Counted from the first letter of the stretch, positions 25,004 to 39,700 are shown. The stretch: 64,000 nt of DNA from Tubulanus polymorphus (GCF_964204645.1 NC_134025.1:7321001-7385000), one strand, 5' to 3'. Translations and numbers: made by a program. The notes: generated from the letters alone by a model not told the origin.

Positions 25004-26363
25004 ACTGAAATTTAATGACAGGGCACGTTAGTTATTTGAGGAAAAATAGAGTTATATAGATATGGATTAAGAGTAATTTCTCGCCATCCTACTTCATATC
25101 CAACAATCTTCTGTTAAAACTGTTATTAATAAACAAACTTTTGACTCTCATTTAATACTCCCAACTTTGAAATCAGACTCAAGAGGTACTCTAAAAAACC
25201 TTCAAACCTTATAATTGAGGTGCAATAACACGAACAGATTCAGCTCATCTTATAAAAACTTTCAATCAAAGGTACTGGCAATGCGGTATGCGATAATTAT
25301 GCCAGAGTGAAAAATGTGACCACACACCAACTTCAGGATCGCAAATTCAGGGAATAGAATACTTTGTTCTCTGAAATAGTTACTGCCGACACGGCCTCCA
25401 AAGCCCTTGATAGTAGATCCTCTTTACTCACTCATTGAAAAGAAAATTGAAAAACAAGCATGGAATTGATGTTGTGACAACAATTCGTGTTCAACTGACA
25501 GTTTCGAGAATCTTCAACCGGATGAAGGAACGGAACTTAAGCGGAAAAAAGATGTGGCAATGGCATCGCCGAACTTACCCTCGATATCTCTTCCAGTGCA
25601 CTCCCTTATGTATTGTTTGTACATCACATCAAACTGAGACGACCAAAAGGTCCGAGTAGATACTAACAGATATAACACGTCACATCAGAAAAAGGTGTTC
25701 AAGTCCTGTCCCTCAAGCTATCATGATGCTTGTATGATCTATCAATGCGTTAATTTTCTGCTGGCAATAGCAACACCAACGAGCCTTAGTCATTAATGAG
25801 CCACGAGACCTAATACTGTCAAATGACAAAACAGTGTGACCACTACAGTTATTCAACAGTCACGCCTGGCCCAGGTAAGTCATTCATTAAGGACTATTTG
25901 GCTAGCCTTAGATTGTCTATAATATGATTTGCATACCTTGTACAAACTATGTTGGTATTAGTCAAGTTTCTAATGGCTCTACCACAGGCAATGACAACAA
26001 ACGTTAATTGGCCACTATTATCATCTGAATTGATTTGTCCAGAATGTTTTCACCTTGCTTGGGAATCTATCAAATATTTCACGGATAATATTGTTATTAG
26101 AACCATAAATTAAAAAGCAAATACTTAAAGTATAATCTAAAAACCATTATGAAATTGATGATATAGAGTGATTCAGTGCTACAGTTTAAATTAAACTTAG
26201 TTCATTTCAGTATTTTAATTTTAGTATTCTAAATTTAGCACAGGTCAAATTATTATATATGAATTGCAACTGGTTCCAAGAAGTGTCTCACTTCACTTTG
26301 TTTAAACATTGTTTAGTATCGAGTGAGTGGTTTGCGTGAGGATACGCTCTCTAATTAGGCACT

Positions 26364-26420
26364 GACCAAATTCGACTTGGGCCTGATCTGCCGATCAATT
26401 TGGCTAGGGCCAAATCGTCA
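26364..26420. mobile_element. GCGATCACA-family MITE fragment, copy C (inverted)
   Basis: The reverse complement reads GACGATTTGGCCCTAGCCAA..., then ...GCCCAAGTCGAATTTGGTC. This lines up with bases about 15-65 of the elements at 1843-2150 and 40072-40350. Only this terminal part is present, and the outermost terminal repeat is missing. Confidence 0.5.
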
Positions 26421-28057
26421 TAAATTCGTTAGATCACTGAATTAAGCATCCAGCTCCTCGACGTAGGCAGCGTGCTTAAAATGTACAGGAAACATGAGAC
26501 ACCTGTGAAGTAAGCGGATAACACGGAGGTGGCTAAACAATAATTTACTAGGATTGTTAGACATCTCATAACAGTGGATCGTCTGCATCACCTGGGTCAT
26601 TTCCAGTGTCTCAATAATCAGCCTTATCCTTCGATCTGAGATTTACCATTCGGCAAAAAGCTATATACGTATTTCTTGCTGAAATTTACTAACATACTTC
26701 AACTTCCCACTCGTTATCTACACCCATACAAGAATTTCTTTATTTCATTTCAAAAATAGTTCGTCAGTACTATCTTTAAATGCAGAAAACAAACTGCAGA
26801 TGTAGTATTTGAGTCTGAAAAAGTTGACACAATTCATTCCAACTGAAGGAACTAAAGACAGATGTTATACCGTCAAGAAAAGAAAGTTACAATTTCGTTT
26901 ATTCGTGATCTTTCACTCTGGGTACTAAATTCCATCATTTTTGTCAAGACAACACTGGCTAACCAGTAACTACCATCCAAATAATGAGGAATTACAAAGG
27001 AATTACAAACAGATAATTTGACATTGAAACATATGCAGCAATAATGCTAAAAATAGCCACTACCTTATTGCTAAAAAAGCAGCAAAATGCCAATAGAACT
27101 CAACGATGAAACCTTTCCAGTAAACAGCCAACAGCAAAATAATGATTGATAAATTACTATTCCAGAAAAATGGCAGCACAGATAGCAAACCGAACTTCTG
27201 AAGGATAGATAAGCTACAAAGCAATAGAAGAAACAAACTGCACTTTGCCCGAAGACCTAAGAATAGTTATGCATGGCAAAACCTTACACGCTGCCAATGT
27301 TTTATAGTCTTGTGACAACATCAAAACAGCAGAAATTGGCTCATTACAACAGGGCCTGAAAGATTTCTACATGCTATAACAGCAGTCAACCTTAGTCATA
27401 CGACTTGTGAGAATAGTCGTTTTTTCATTAGATAAGCCAACTTCAATGGCAGTGCCACTACCCGGCTAAATGCACGTACCGAGATGTTTAAATTTCTATT
27501 CATCTTGAATACCTGTGTGAAGAGCGTAGACATTTTTCAAAGCGATGTTGAAATGAAACCAATTTGCCAATAAACCCCGCATCTGCTTCACCCGAAAACA
27601 TTTCCAAACTGATTCAAAATACAAACCTCGTGACTTCGAAAAGGGCTGTAATCTGTAAGGAGGCCTTGAGTATGGAGAGGTAATTGTAAATTCATAACCA
27701 CGATATAGCGCACTGACACAGGAAAAGGCAACCACTCATCATTATCGAATGTTCATTTTTTTAAGTGACGTCAGTATAATTCCTATTGTTATATTTGTAC
27801 TTTGAAGTCATCGACGACATGAAAATAGTTTCCGCTGAATCATGTGCGTACGAATCACGTGCTTTTTATCGCTGAATGACGACAATGCATCTGTCATTAA
27901 ACCTCATCACCTTAAAATATCATACAGTTCATGAAATCAGAGCTCAGTAACCCGAATTCGAAAATAGCTCGCATCAAATCATATGCAACTCGAGGTAATA
28001 TACCGAGATGATAGACAATATCTGTGTAAGATGAATATACGAAAGAAATCCCAAAAT

Positions 28058-28289
28058 AAATCAGCCAAAGATTAAAAGTTCAATGTTCAATAGTAAAAGA
28101 GTATATATTTGAGCAACATTTCAGCTAAAGAATATTAGCCATCATCAGGCGTACTGATGATGGCTAAATAGTCTTAAGCTAATAGTATGCCTGATGATGG
28201 CAAATAGTATTTCGCCAGAACATTGTTCAAATACATGTGTATATACTCTTTTACTATTGAACTTTTCATCTTCAGCTGATTTAACGTGG
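28058..28289. repeat. Long imperfect inverted repeat (foldback element)
   Basis: The left part (about 28058-28150: AAATCAGCCAAAGATTAAAA..., ...AATAGTAAAAGAGTATATA..., ...AGCCATCATCAGGC) is matched by the reverse complement of the right part (about 28190-28289). Arms are about 90 bp with small indels, and the central section carries additional GATGATGGC palindromes. This is consistent with a MITE or foldback element; no coding sequence. Confidence 0.75.
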
Positions 28290-31200
28290 GATACAGGTAA
28301 CTATCGCACGAGGTAATGTGATGACATTTATAACTGACACACAAAATTGAAAGTTAATTCGCCTTAGAAGCGTCGAAGATGAAATTGTGAAAGTTGCAAC
28401 ACATCAGCGCAGCGAACCATGCATTAAAGAGGAGCCAGCAGCAAGTTGTTTGACGGCTAACTGACTCGAGTGGAAACAATATACTGATGAAATCCTAGGT
28501 CCACTACCCCGGTCTCTGGTTTGATGTCTCGACATTTCATCTTCAACAGAGAGTTCATGCATATAATCGCTTATTGCAATTTTCTATTGCAGTTTTTTCG
28601 GTCGGAGATGAACCGAGTTGCTTCGTTATTGTCGATATACCGACCTCACTGCTGCAGCTAATGCCGACAACACCTTCAAAAAAATGTGACGTTTTACACC
28701 ATGATAAGCTGCTTATCACAATTGGATAAATACACAAAATGAAAGAATGGTTTTATTTGAAATTTGAAAGATGTTGTTATTGAAATTGGTGTAAGTACGG
28801 TTGAATATTATGTAATGCAGCTAGATTCATTGAAACCATGGACGTATAAACTAGATTATCTATATGTTGAGACCAAGACCAATGTCCATCACTATCTTAG
28901 CTCCTTGAATGACTAAATTTGATCGATAGCATCCGTCTCTTTGAAGTATCTATTTCTGGAAAACGTTTTAACAATTCCTTAAGCGCCTCAAAGTATGATC
29001 AGACAAAAATGGCGCCTCGCATCATCTGCCCCCACAAGTTAATGTATAATGAATTAAGGTAGAACAAAGTTTATCAGATATTCAACACAAGACTAGTAAA
29101 CACTCCATTAGATCAGGCATGCATATTAAATGCTACCGATGATCTGAATTTTAATGTATTGATCAGACATGATGAAGTCATTCATATAATAGTGTAAGGT
29201 GTTAATTCACTGGTAACCTTGGTATTCCTTCGTTCACATGAGGCACAAGAATCAATGTTACCAGCCAATCCACCGGAAAGACCATTTATATTAATTAGTG
29301 CCATAACCATCTCATCCTACAGCAGATCTCTTTGGTCAGTCAAACAACTAATAGACGTCTTGCCATAACGAAGATACCTTTAAGAGGTTATGAAAGATTC
29401 ATCCCGCTAATACAGAACAAGGATGAATGCTTTAAATATCAGTATGGAACAATATCGCAAAATGGTCGTATTGTCTGCCAACAGTTCAATGAAGGGCGGT
29501 GTCCAGAAATAAATCTGATCCGATGATACAAATTCACAGCACACAAATTCATGCAGCTACATCAGTAACTCACAAAGACAAGAATCCAATCCAAATAGCC
29601 CTTGAGGACAGTTCTCTAGATATGCAGCGGATAATTTGACATAGCAAGAGGTGAAAATCATTATTGAAAGAAAGAAGGCAAACTGTATTTGGTTGGGAAA
29701 GACTTTATTGGGCTTCCGGGAAAGCCACAGCAGCACGAAAGGATTGGAAGTATCGATTTGCGAAGCACCGCAGAAAAATCACATTTGGAAAAAAATATCA
29801 CTGTATCAGTAATTTTTAGGTGTGCCAGATGCAGGCTTATAAATACACATGAGAGACGTTTTACTATTCAGCGTCAGAAATACATTCAAATATGTAGGGT
29901 AGTTTGTGCGTTAGGGTATAAGAATGTTCCATCTCCACGATCCGCGCAAGTAAACCCGATGACAAATCAGCGAAAATTTCCACAACTCCCGAAGGTAAAC
30001 ACGTGAAAAATTGAAAAACCTGATATGCATTGTCATAACAACATCATCTAAATCAAGAAGTCAGTAAGAACCAATGTTTGCAAGGCACTTATCTGGCAGC
30101 GCGCATCCCGCTCATCCAGTATTAATCAAAAGACATATTTGTTTGAACAGTGATCTTCACTTTCTCCCGTACCCCTCGGATAAAGTTGGTATTTCATGGT
30201 TGGGTTCACTTTTCTGTCTTCAAGAAACTATTCTATATTAATAAAAAACCAGAGTTTTATCAAAATTCAATCTGTCATGTAGGGGAAGGAACTGACGTCG
30301 TTTTGACGATGCATATCAGGTTTTCAATTTTACACATGTTTACCTACGGGAGTTGCAGCAGCTTTCGCTTATTGTCATCGGTTAACCAGATCAATAAGAT
30401 CTCATTTTCAGGAACTGATGATGTAGAAAACTTTCTATTTCACAATTCTAACATTTTGATATTCGAAAAATGTACTTCGCTAGTTAATAGCACGAAACTA
30501 GCAGAAATTTTGAATAAATTGATGGAGATGTCCCCTCAATTTTAAAGGGGCTGCATTCATTGCTTAGTGTATGACATCGTGGCTGCTCCCAGAAAATATA
30601 GAAAATTTAAGCTTAATTTTGTTGTTTCTATTTTTCACATTAGCTCAATATATTTCAAAGCAGTTATCAGCATCAATAGATCATTGACATCCACTCTCGT
30701 AGGGGCAGCAGATATTTTATAAAGGGTGGCTGATTTTCAGAGGTAGATGTGAAGATGAAAGTGGTGGCCACCCCTCTGAAACCTGTTGTGGAGACAACTA
30801 ATATCCGATCTTCAGGAACTCATTCAAATTCATATAGCAATTTGATCTGTCGGTTTAATGGAAAATGCTGTGCATACTCTAAATAATAATGAAGCGATTA
30901 ATTCAATTGCTGTAAGAGTGGAATTCTCAAGGCAGGATCGAGAAACGAAGATAGTGCTCTCAAGATTGGTTTCGTCGCTAGACTGAAAGATGCTGAATAT
31001 TCACCCGAAAACAAGCTCTTCTTTGTGTCAGTAATATCTGAAGACAGCCGGGCAATATGAGCAATATTGAATATTCTCTATCGTGTATTTTTTCCCCAGT
31101 ACAGCGATCCATCATTGGAAAAAATCCATTTCAATTTTAACATCAATTGAAAGCAAAATAGATTTCTTAAAGCACCGCTGTCGTGATCGGAGATCTTCGT

Positions 31201-32099
31201 GTAATTATACTAGGAGATGCTCGGTACCTCATTTCCCTTTCTACCAATGTCTCTGACATTCTTCCGTGGAATGATAGTGAGCTTAAGATAGCTTGTAAAA
31301 TATTCAAATGATCCCGGGACTGACAGGTTGACGCAGTGAAATGGAAATAATCTCTGAGCAATGATTGAAAAAAAGAGGACAAAAATGTTGTCTGTTGGCC
31401 TGATAACATTTTTTTGAGTTTTCAGTTAAACTACATAAAATCTGGGTGAAAATAATTCACCCAGAAAATGGAGAAATATTGCAACGTTAGAAAATGAATC
31501 TAATATCAAATACCCAAATAGTTTGGGACTAATTCAAAGTAGATTCATTGGAACTTTGAACTACATCTTTTGTAAGGAAAAGTTATTGAAGTCATAATTA
31601 ATTTTCCTAATTAATTATCATTACCCCTCCTATATTAGGTTCATCGTAAAGGGATGTATTTCATTTATCTATCTGATTTAATTGTTAGTTGGTTATTTCT
31701 GATGCATTGATACATTCTTTGCAATTTACAAAACAACATTTCATGATTGTGTATACCAAAGATAGAATAATCCCTTTTCCAGTATGGGCATAAGATTACT
31801 GCAGACCTTCGCTTTCAAGAAAAGAAATACATTACGATCAATTTCTATAAAAAGACATCCGATTGTGGTCAATACGTAAACAACAAATACATAAACCGAA
31901 ACTAAGAATTGCTAGCATTAAATGAGGAAAATTAATCACACAAAATTTCATCGACATCTTTTCTCCGGTGACAACATTTATCACTTAAAAGTCTCACCTC
32001 CCGACATATTTCATTGATCAGAATATACGACGATGTAGATATTACTAACTCCTTCGCGTTGATGAGGAAATTAATTATCGAAAAGGAATGACTTTAAAC

Positions 32100-32890
32100 G
32101 AGAGAGGATTAATCCGTAGTCCGGTGCGACCGCTAATGAGTGTGACTGGTTGACTGCTGCGAGATTAACGTATACACCTGATATTATTACAACTACTACT
32201 ACAACCCGGCGATGTTGTCGTCCTTTCTCCTCCTCGCAACCACTCTACTGCGCACAGTTTACAGCTCAACTGTGACTGGTTGCCACAGATTTCACAGCTC
32301 TAATAAGTCGACTCGATGATGGCGTATCGCCTGCGATATTAATTTATAAGTAAACACTTCGCTGCTTCTAACGCCGCGCGATTTGCAAAAGGACATCGTT
32401 GCGCGATGGCTTTGAACGATCTTTATTCGGCGCTATTAGATTCTTAACACGTTCATATGTAAACATTTGAGATGTCGGTTTCATCGATTCGGTCATTGGT
32501 TCGACAAATATGCTTCGTTTTTATACCGCGTTTATTTTCAGAGATGTCGACGGATGGAACAGACTCAACCAGTCACCGACGTTTTATAGCCGTTTACAAA
32601 CCGATGATGATGATCAAGTGGAGGTTGGATGGTCGAGTCGTGCGCCGCACGAAATGCAGTTTACGTCTTTCTAGAGTAATTGCTTCTTCTTCGTGCCGGA
32701 GCAGTTTTAACGACTCCGGAGTCGACGGCGCTAACAGCGTAAACGTACCTCCACAAATCAATGGCGAAAGTTCGCGTTTAATGCATCCGCGATTTGTCGA
32801 TGACTTTCAGCTCAATAAACAACTCGTCTATGGCGACAATAAAACAGAGATAATATTGAAATCCATCGTTTTCATTAACGACTGATGAAG
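32100..32890. promoter_or_regulatory. CpG-richer patch, possible promoter region
   Basis: CG dinucleotides are clearly denser here than in the surrounding AT-rich DNA (e.g. CGCCGCGCGATTTGC near 32370, TCGACGGCGC near 32722). A plus-strand 137-codon ATG frame (32472-32885) spans it. On the minus strand an AG|GTACGT donor-like site occurs at about 32749-32744. It could be the first, possibly non-coding, exon and promoter of the minus-strand coiled-coil gene, or an unrelated gene. Nothing in the 137-codon frame resembles a known family. Confidence 0.25.
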
Positions 32891-34304
32891 TCATTCGGAA
32901 ATTAGTAAACGGGCATAAAACACGGGCTATAAATGCATAACAATAAAATTACTCCGAACTCAGTCTTGACGATACCGCACTGTTTAATAACTCAGCTATA
33001 TGATAAAGCTCTCTATCGATCGAGGTAAGACACGAGGCTTTAAATCAATTATCATTCTCCTTTTACATTGCTTCAAATCTTTTGGAAGAGTAAATTATGC
33101 GCGCAAAACTTTTCTGCATCGCAAACAACAACAACAACATGACGTCCGTCGAAGAAATTGAATTAAATATCAGCGGCATAATGAGATCGTTACAGTAGTA
33201 CTGGAACTAAATGTAATCAGCGTAAGCCCGAGGCGGTGTCTTAGTTGAAACCTGTTCATCATTGCAGTTCCAACAACCCCATTTGTACGAATGCGATGCC
33301 CGACTTCAGTACAAGAATCATCAGTAATATCGTCTAGCATTCAAGGACGCGCATGATTGGGACGACTGCGATCATTGGGAATTATGAGACACGATCTGAT
33401 TCCATTTGTCCTCGTTGATGTTCTAAATATAGACGCATCGTGAATCTAATAAGAGGTGCATTCGATGAATAATACATATACACTCCTTGAAATTTAATTA
33501 TCTACCATGTTTCATCTTAGAAAACATGGCGACAAAAATCGTTAAGTTTTGTCATCGAAATACATGCATTAATAATTCATTTGATAGTAAACGTTTTCTT
33601 GACATGCATAATACAGATAGCCTCGAGGTTAGTAAGTAAACCGATGATTGCTCCACCACTCGGGCCTTATTAGACCAACCTATTGCTTACTAATAGCAGT
33701 TTTCTACCCCTGTAGGGCATCCTGCGTTATTTATAGCAGCAATATCTGCAACAACTTTTTCCAGAACTTTCCTAAAGACATTTTTGCCAATGGATATTGC
33801 ATATTGCATAAAAAGAGGATTTCATTAAGATAAAGCATCAGGTCAACACAGAGACAAATTTAGCCAACAGAGCATCAAAAACTCTTTGGAAGACTAATTC
33901 TCTCCTGTTGGTCTTTTGGAAACCTCTGAGATATTGATGTGATGAACTCTCCTCCGAGATGAGTGTTTTACGCATTTCCTTACCTTCTCCACAGCCACAC
34001 ATGGATCAATCTGACCATTACATGTGCCACAAGACACTCATAAGAAGGCAATAAGATGACACACCGTAGCTTGAGAGCCATTTCAAAAGGAAATGTAGCC
34101 GAATCCTGAGATAAATGATGTGGTTTTTCTGTCTGCCTGTTATTTCCTCTGACTCGCAGTAAATGGCAGATCATGTAAGTGAAAAGTTCTGAACTGCAAA
34201 ATCTCATATTAAACTTCCATTAGAAGCCAAATCAAATTAAGCCAAACCAATTAGAGGGCAAATAAAAAGAATTGATGTCTTAAAAACCTTATAAAAAATA
34301 ATCC

Positions 34305-34574
34305 CAGACGCGGATCCAGCTTACCACCATCATTAGTTGCTTGAGCGGCACTCATGGATTTTTCAAGAACTATTTTTTTGATATATCAAACACAAGCCGA
34401 TTTATGTTCGATGTATAATGGATCAATGTGTGGAAAATTAAATTGAATTAAACGTCCCCTGAAAAACTTAGGATGCATCTGGCGGGGGTAAAATTCTAAA
34501 ATGTTCTGGGGAGGACCCCCACACAGCCCTTAAGGTCCGGTGATATTCAGACTAACAGGCTGGATCCGCCCCTG
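34305..34574. mobile_element. 270-bp MITE with target-site duplication
   Basis: Left terminus CAGACGCGGATCCAGC (34305-34320) and right terminus (reverse complement CAGGGGCGGATCCAGC, 34574-34559) are inverted repeats with two mismatches in 16. They are flanked by direct repeats AATCC at 34300-34304 and 34575-34579, as expected for a target-site duplication. The interior is non-coding and includes GGGGGTAAAATT and GGGGAGGACCCCC phrases. A non-autonomous cut-and-paste element; superfamily not assigned. Confidence 0.8.
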
Positions 34575-35158
34575 AATCCAGGCATTTCCCATTGGAACCC
34601 TGTATATTGGATTATTTCATTTAAACAAAATACATAAGTCGAATTCAGCATACAGACTTCAATACGAATCAACATATTATAAGTCGGTCTCAATCAATGT
34701 TAAGGAGAAAGAATTCCACATGCAGGAGTGTCTTTAATGGATTCACCGGCCAGAAATCTTCTAATCAATTCCAACTTCAAAGACACGTCGTTGCCGGAAT
34801 TAAAATATAGCAAATTAATGGATGTTATCAAAAACCGAGGCCGGTACCGCTGCACGCCAGGATCGATAGAACCGAATGAATAGCATGAAAGTGAATAGCA
34901 ACAAGCAAATCTATCGATTTTCACTGACAGATGAAACTTAACACGTATTGCTATTTGTTAAGACATAAAAACATCGTACATCAATATATTCGATATCTTC
35001 AATATCAAAAAGAGAGAAAACTCGAGTTTAGAACGATCTTAGATGTATAAGTAGCTTTTAACTTCTTGACTATCCTAGCCAATTCTTAGCAAATTTGACA
35101 TCTAAAGGATAAAATTGCCACTCCTGACGCAAGCAGACCTAATATGATAGTACATTAG

Positions 35159-35275
35159 ACCAGGGAGGTGGAAGTGAACTCCCACCTCCCCTGGTTAGAC
35201 CAAGGACGTCGTCTAGTTTATTCGTCCATGGTTAGACCAAGGAAGGTGTTCTCCCACACCCAGTTAGACAGGCTC
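35159..35275. repeat. Small hairpin and GTTAGACCAAGG direct repeats
   Basis: CCAGGGAGGTGG pairs with CCACCTCCCCTGG a few bases later (about 35160-35195). GGTTAGACCAAGGA is then repeated around 35193 and 35229, followed by a second GTGTTCTCCCACACCCAGTTAGAC phrase. Looks like the terminus of an interspersed repeat. Confidence 0.5.
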
Positions 35276-36288
35276 AAATGAATAATGAACTTGATTTTCA
35301 AAATTTTCGTCATTCTAAAAGTATCAATTTTGTGACGTATGTTAACTGCACTGCACCATGGACTCGTCAACAGCACGAGTTCGACAATGGAATATCTTGA
35401 CTTAGTAGTAGAGCTGTAATTGAATCAATGAAGCTTTTATTGAGATCAGTATGGTTGATAGTCAGTGCACGTGGGTATATTTCCATCTTGTTTCATAAAA
35501 AAGTTCTGCTAGTAGGTAGAATTACACCTTTAGCGGCCTGGCTACGATTTAGACGACGAAAGCGCAATAAATATCGTTCATGTGAAAAAAGGCGAACTAG
35601 TAATTGCCAATCAGAGCCTTGAAAGGGTAAATCATTGCCACTTTATTGGTAATAGAGCATTCCCCATAGGGTAGCTCGTAGGACATTTGTCGATGCGTGT
35701 ACAAGATGTCTCTTGCTTCACTCTTATAAACAGATGCTGACATATTGAGCTATGATCCTGGCCCAGTACTCAAATAGTATTGGTTCTCCGCACTAATAGA
35801 TATAATAACACTATCTCTGAAAACTAATCGTCTTAAAGTTGAGAGTAAAAGCTAAAAATGAACTCCGAACGAGCTTTACCTCATAATACTATGAACCTCT
35901 TAATTCTAAAAATAAAACATAAATCGCTTTGTCTAGGATTAATTTAAGAAGATCGCTCTTCTATAACTGAATCAAATCATGAATATGTCAATGGCATCTA
36001 GCTACGTAGTATACTAAACATAATCTTTGACAATACATGTCATCTTCAATATACAATATTTTCAATAATTTTCCTGAGAAATTCCACACATTTGCTTAAC
36101 CAGGCCCCACCCATTCATTAGTGAAGTTCACAGGTTCAGTCCATGTTGATCCTGGGCTTTCATCATTATTCCTAGTGATGGTGAATATCAAGTAAATGAA
36201 TGCTGTTACAATGGTTGATATTAAATTGTCAAGAAAACCACTGCGCAATTAGTTGTTTCAATTTATCATGTATATAACTGCCAAATTT

Positions 36289-36490
36289 CAGGGTGACCAC
36301 TTTCTACCCATGTACAAACTCACTGAATTTTCTCATGTTATGATACACAATTCCCTTAGTGAATTGGCAGGTAAGTGGAAAAATTTCTCGGTTGACAATG
36401 TTAAAATTTATTTATTTTTTTCCGAGTTTTCCCCGATTTTTTCCCCAGATTTTTCAGATTTCCCGAGTTTTCCAGGTTTTCCAGGTCAGC
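36289..36490 (+). mobile_element. hAT-like transposon terminal fragment
   Basis: Begins CAGGGTGACCAC and continues into a run of TTTCCCCGA, TTTTCCGAG and TTTTCCAGGTTTTCCAGG phrases, typical of the ends of widespread animal hAT elements (recollection of the pattern, not a search). No opposite terminus or transposase found. Confidence 0.5.
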
Positions 36491-36746
36491 AGATGTATCA
36501 GAAAAATATTTGACTATTTCTTTTTCAATCATTCAGTCATCAAACATCTGGCCACACCAATCAAAATGATGATTATAAGAAATTATTCTCAACAGCATGC
36601 GACCGTGGGACAAAGAGCATATCGTACAGATCTACTGGAGCTGACAGTCTCACAGACACGGCGTATTAACCGAGATTTGATCCCTACGAGGCCTGCTTTC
36701 TAGCCTCCAGTAGAAATCTCTGCAATCCTTTCTAAAAATAGTCATC

Positions 36747-36770
36747 GTATGTATGTATGTATGTATGTAT
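36747..36770. repeat. (GTAT)6 microsatellite
   Basis: Six uninterrupted GTAT units. Confidence 0.9.
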
Positions 36771-39700
36771 GAATGAACTGCTGCAAACAAACCTGAAAAT
36801 AGAATCAGTGTTGACACAGTTCATCGGCTTCATTACACACGTTGACACAGGTAACCACACCCCAATTTGTTGATAATAAAATAAGTCACATACATTGTGC
36901 GCATATATTTGACTACATCTTTCACACAGATTTCCGTTATACATCAAAACTATGTTTCCGCTACTTTCTCGATTTGATAGCGAGTCAATGAGGGATCACA
37001 ACACCGGCTATCCCACCAGATGGCGTGACCAGCACTCAGTCTTACGTTGTCAAAAGTAGTTCATTTTTAATGAACTTCGAACTGAATTTTTAGGCTACTG
37101 AATCATCCATACATTATCATACAACCCACCAAATATACATTATATTCATTTCCTCAACTCAGATATTGGTATAGTTTTCATTAATTATTGCTTTATTAAT
37201 AATTTACTTAAGAAAAAGTTCATTCAGTTTTAATCGAAATGTAGCAGGAATTGAACGTGACTATATTCTAGCAGAGGTAGAATACGAATATAGGGATTTG
37301 AACCTTTGGATCTTAACGTCGGTTTGGCGATGTCATAACAGGACCACTTTCCTTTCGATGAAAGTAGCATCCGCCTAAGGACGGTTCTGGCCGGTTTTCA
37401 TCGTCGAGTATCTACCACCTACACAACGACAAATATATTGTGGTCCATCTATTCTAATACTGGAACCGATGTCAGAATTAATAAATTCAATCAGGTAAAA
37501 GCTACTGGAATTAAGCAGCACATGAAACGTCGATGCGTCGGATTTCCTCCACAAATTGTTGATAATCACTTTTGAGCTTTCATGACATGACACAAGCAGA
37601 ACTAGAGATTTCCTGTGATTTGGTATTGTGAATGCAGCGCTGTCGCGATGCTAATTAATCTCCGTTGACCGAGGACGATGATGGCACCACGAATTACAGA
37701 CACTGGTCACATGACAGACCGTGCAAATTAACACCAAATAAATGAAATCACTCTACAGATACGATTTGTTGATTTACACTGATTGGCTTCCACTGGAATA
37801 CGGTTACTCCAATCTCGGCGTAATCATACTCCAAGGTCCAATGGAAATAGGCTGGAAGGGTCTGAACCCATCAAACTCAGAACTAAATCCGTGTAGTTTT
37901 ATTTCACTATGACCGATAAAATCACAATACATAAAATACAATTGAGACTTTCAGAGCCTAGATCCCTTTTTTTCACTTAGCCTTACGCTGCAATATTACA
38001 AAATGTAATATTTCAAATTCTATTTATTACCTTTGTGTTCAAATTATTAAGGAAAATAAAACCATCCCTGCGGTTCTACCCCTGATACTGTTACATTTTA
38101 CATACGTTAAGGCAACATGAATTTTAAATCCACCTATAGTGACAATCGAAGTTTACATCATACATGCACAGTTCGCATGATGGAAAACTATTTTTAGTAA
38201 TAACCTCGAGCAGCTTTTAAAAACTGTTTCTTCGCACACGCGTGTGTTACAGGGATTTCAACAGCGATTCCAAGAAAAACTCTGATAAAGAGGACAATAC
38301 GAAACAAACAAACGACAATCATCAAATCCTACCTGCGATGATCGCGATGATTAATAGCATAAAATATAGTTAAGCCGACCTGACCACATATCACAGAAAA
38401 ATCGTGACTATCTCTCAAGGAGGGATGCGCAGATGGTACAACGAATTATTACATGGAATTATATTAATGCTTTCCAAGATTGCCATGCCTTATCTAACTA
38501 ATTACTGTTATATATACTGGATGGCCATTCATCATAATTGCAGGTGGCTCACCTAAGATGACTGAAATTACAGACGACGCACTCAGTACCACCAGGGACG
38601 CGCAGGGGCCGTACCAAGGGGAGGGTGCGCATGCCCCTAAAATGTCGAAATGCCCTGAAATCTTAAGGGAAATGAAAATTATTAACTATAGAATATAGAT
38701 TGATACTGAAAAATTCATAAGCTTGTTCTCTGTCTGTACTTCTAAAAATCAGGAAATTTTTTAATGATCGGGGGAATCGAATGATAAGATGGAAAATCCA
38801 TATTTTAAGATCAATTACTAGCTATAATTTCAGTACACATGTTACAACTTCTAATGATAACGTTTTACTATTTTTTACTTAAATTTCTTACTTACAACTT
38901 ATTTACTTCTTACAGATGGAAATAAAACTCTGCTGTTCTAGATACAAGATGGTGTCTGATGCAGATGCTTTATTTATGAAATGCAAATGATAAATATCAC
39001 GTCATTTGTGACAGAATTGTAAAAAAAATAGATGATACAAAACTGCTTTACTGTCATAATTTTCATTTTTGTTACCATAGCGATATCATCATCTTTGTTT
39101 ACTACGACAACGACTAAGATCACTTCGCAGCTGACTCCAATAGAATATCAGGTTATAAACAAATCATTACTGGCTAATTCATCCAGACGTAACTATCAAT
39201 AATTAACATACATGTCTGATGAAAATTTGATCTTGAAATCCAACTAGTTCCCAACGATTGAAATCAATCAGCAGAAGTAATACGTTGAATTTCATTTGCG
39301 TCATCAAAGCTCGTACGCGAGACTTGCAATCACTCGCTAACCAATTCCCTTTGTTTAATTAGTTAGACGGATATACGCCAGCGCTCTGGTGGCGAGCGTA
39401 TGCACATCCGAGGTCAAAATAGGTATTTATCAATTTTCGTCTGTTGTTGGCGAAAAGCTCGTTCTAAGAAAATCAGCCGAACGACTAAGATTTCGCTTGC
39501 AATTCACACGCACCAGTCAAACAAATAAGATTTTTAAACCAATAATATCTGATGCATATGACAGATGATGACTCCGTTGCTTGAAGGTACCAAAACACCA
39601 CCGAGTCCAAGACAGAATGTCGTAAAATGCAGATTTGTGGAAAATATTGTGCCCTTATCCCGGCACTAGATTTGACAGGGTGATGGATACTCGGGTGAAT

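Noticed and set aside
30150-30545. 131-codon plus-strand frame in the gene-poor block
   Set aside because: No domain, no coding-like composition, no conserved splice partners; likely chance.
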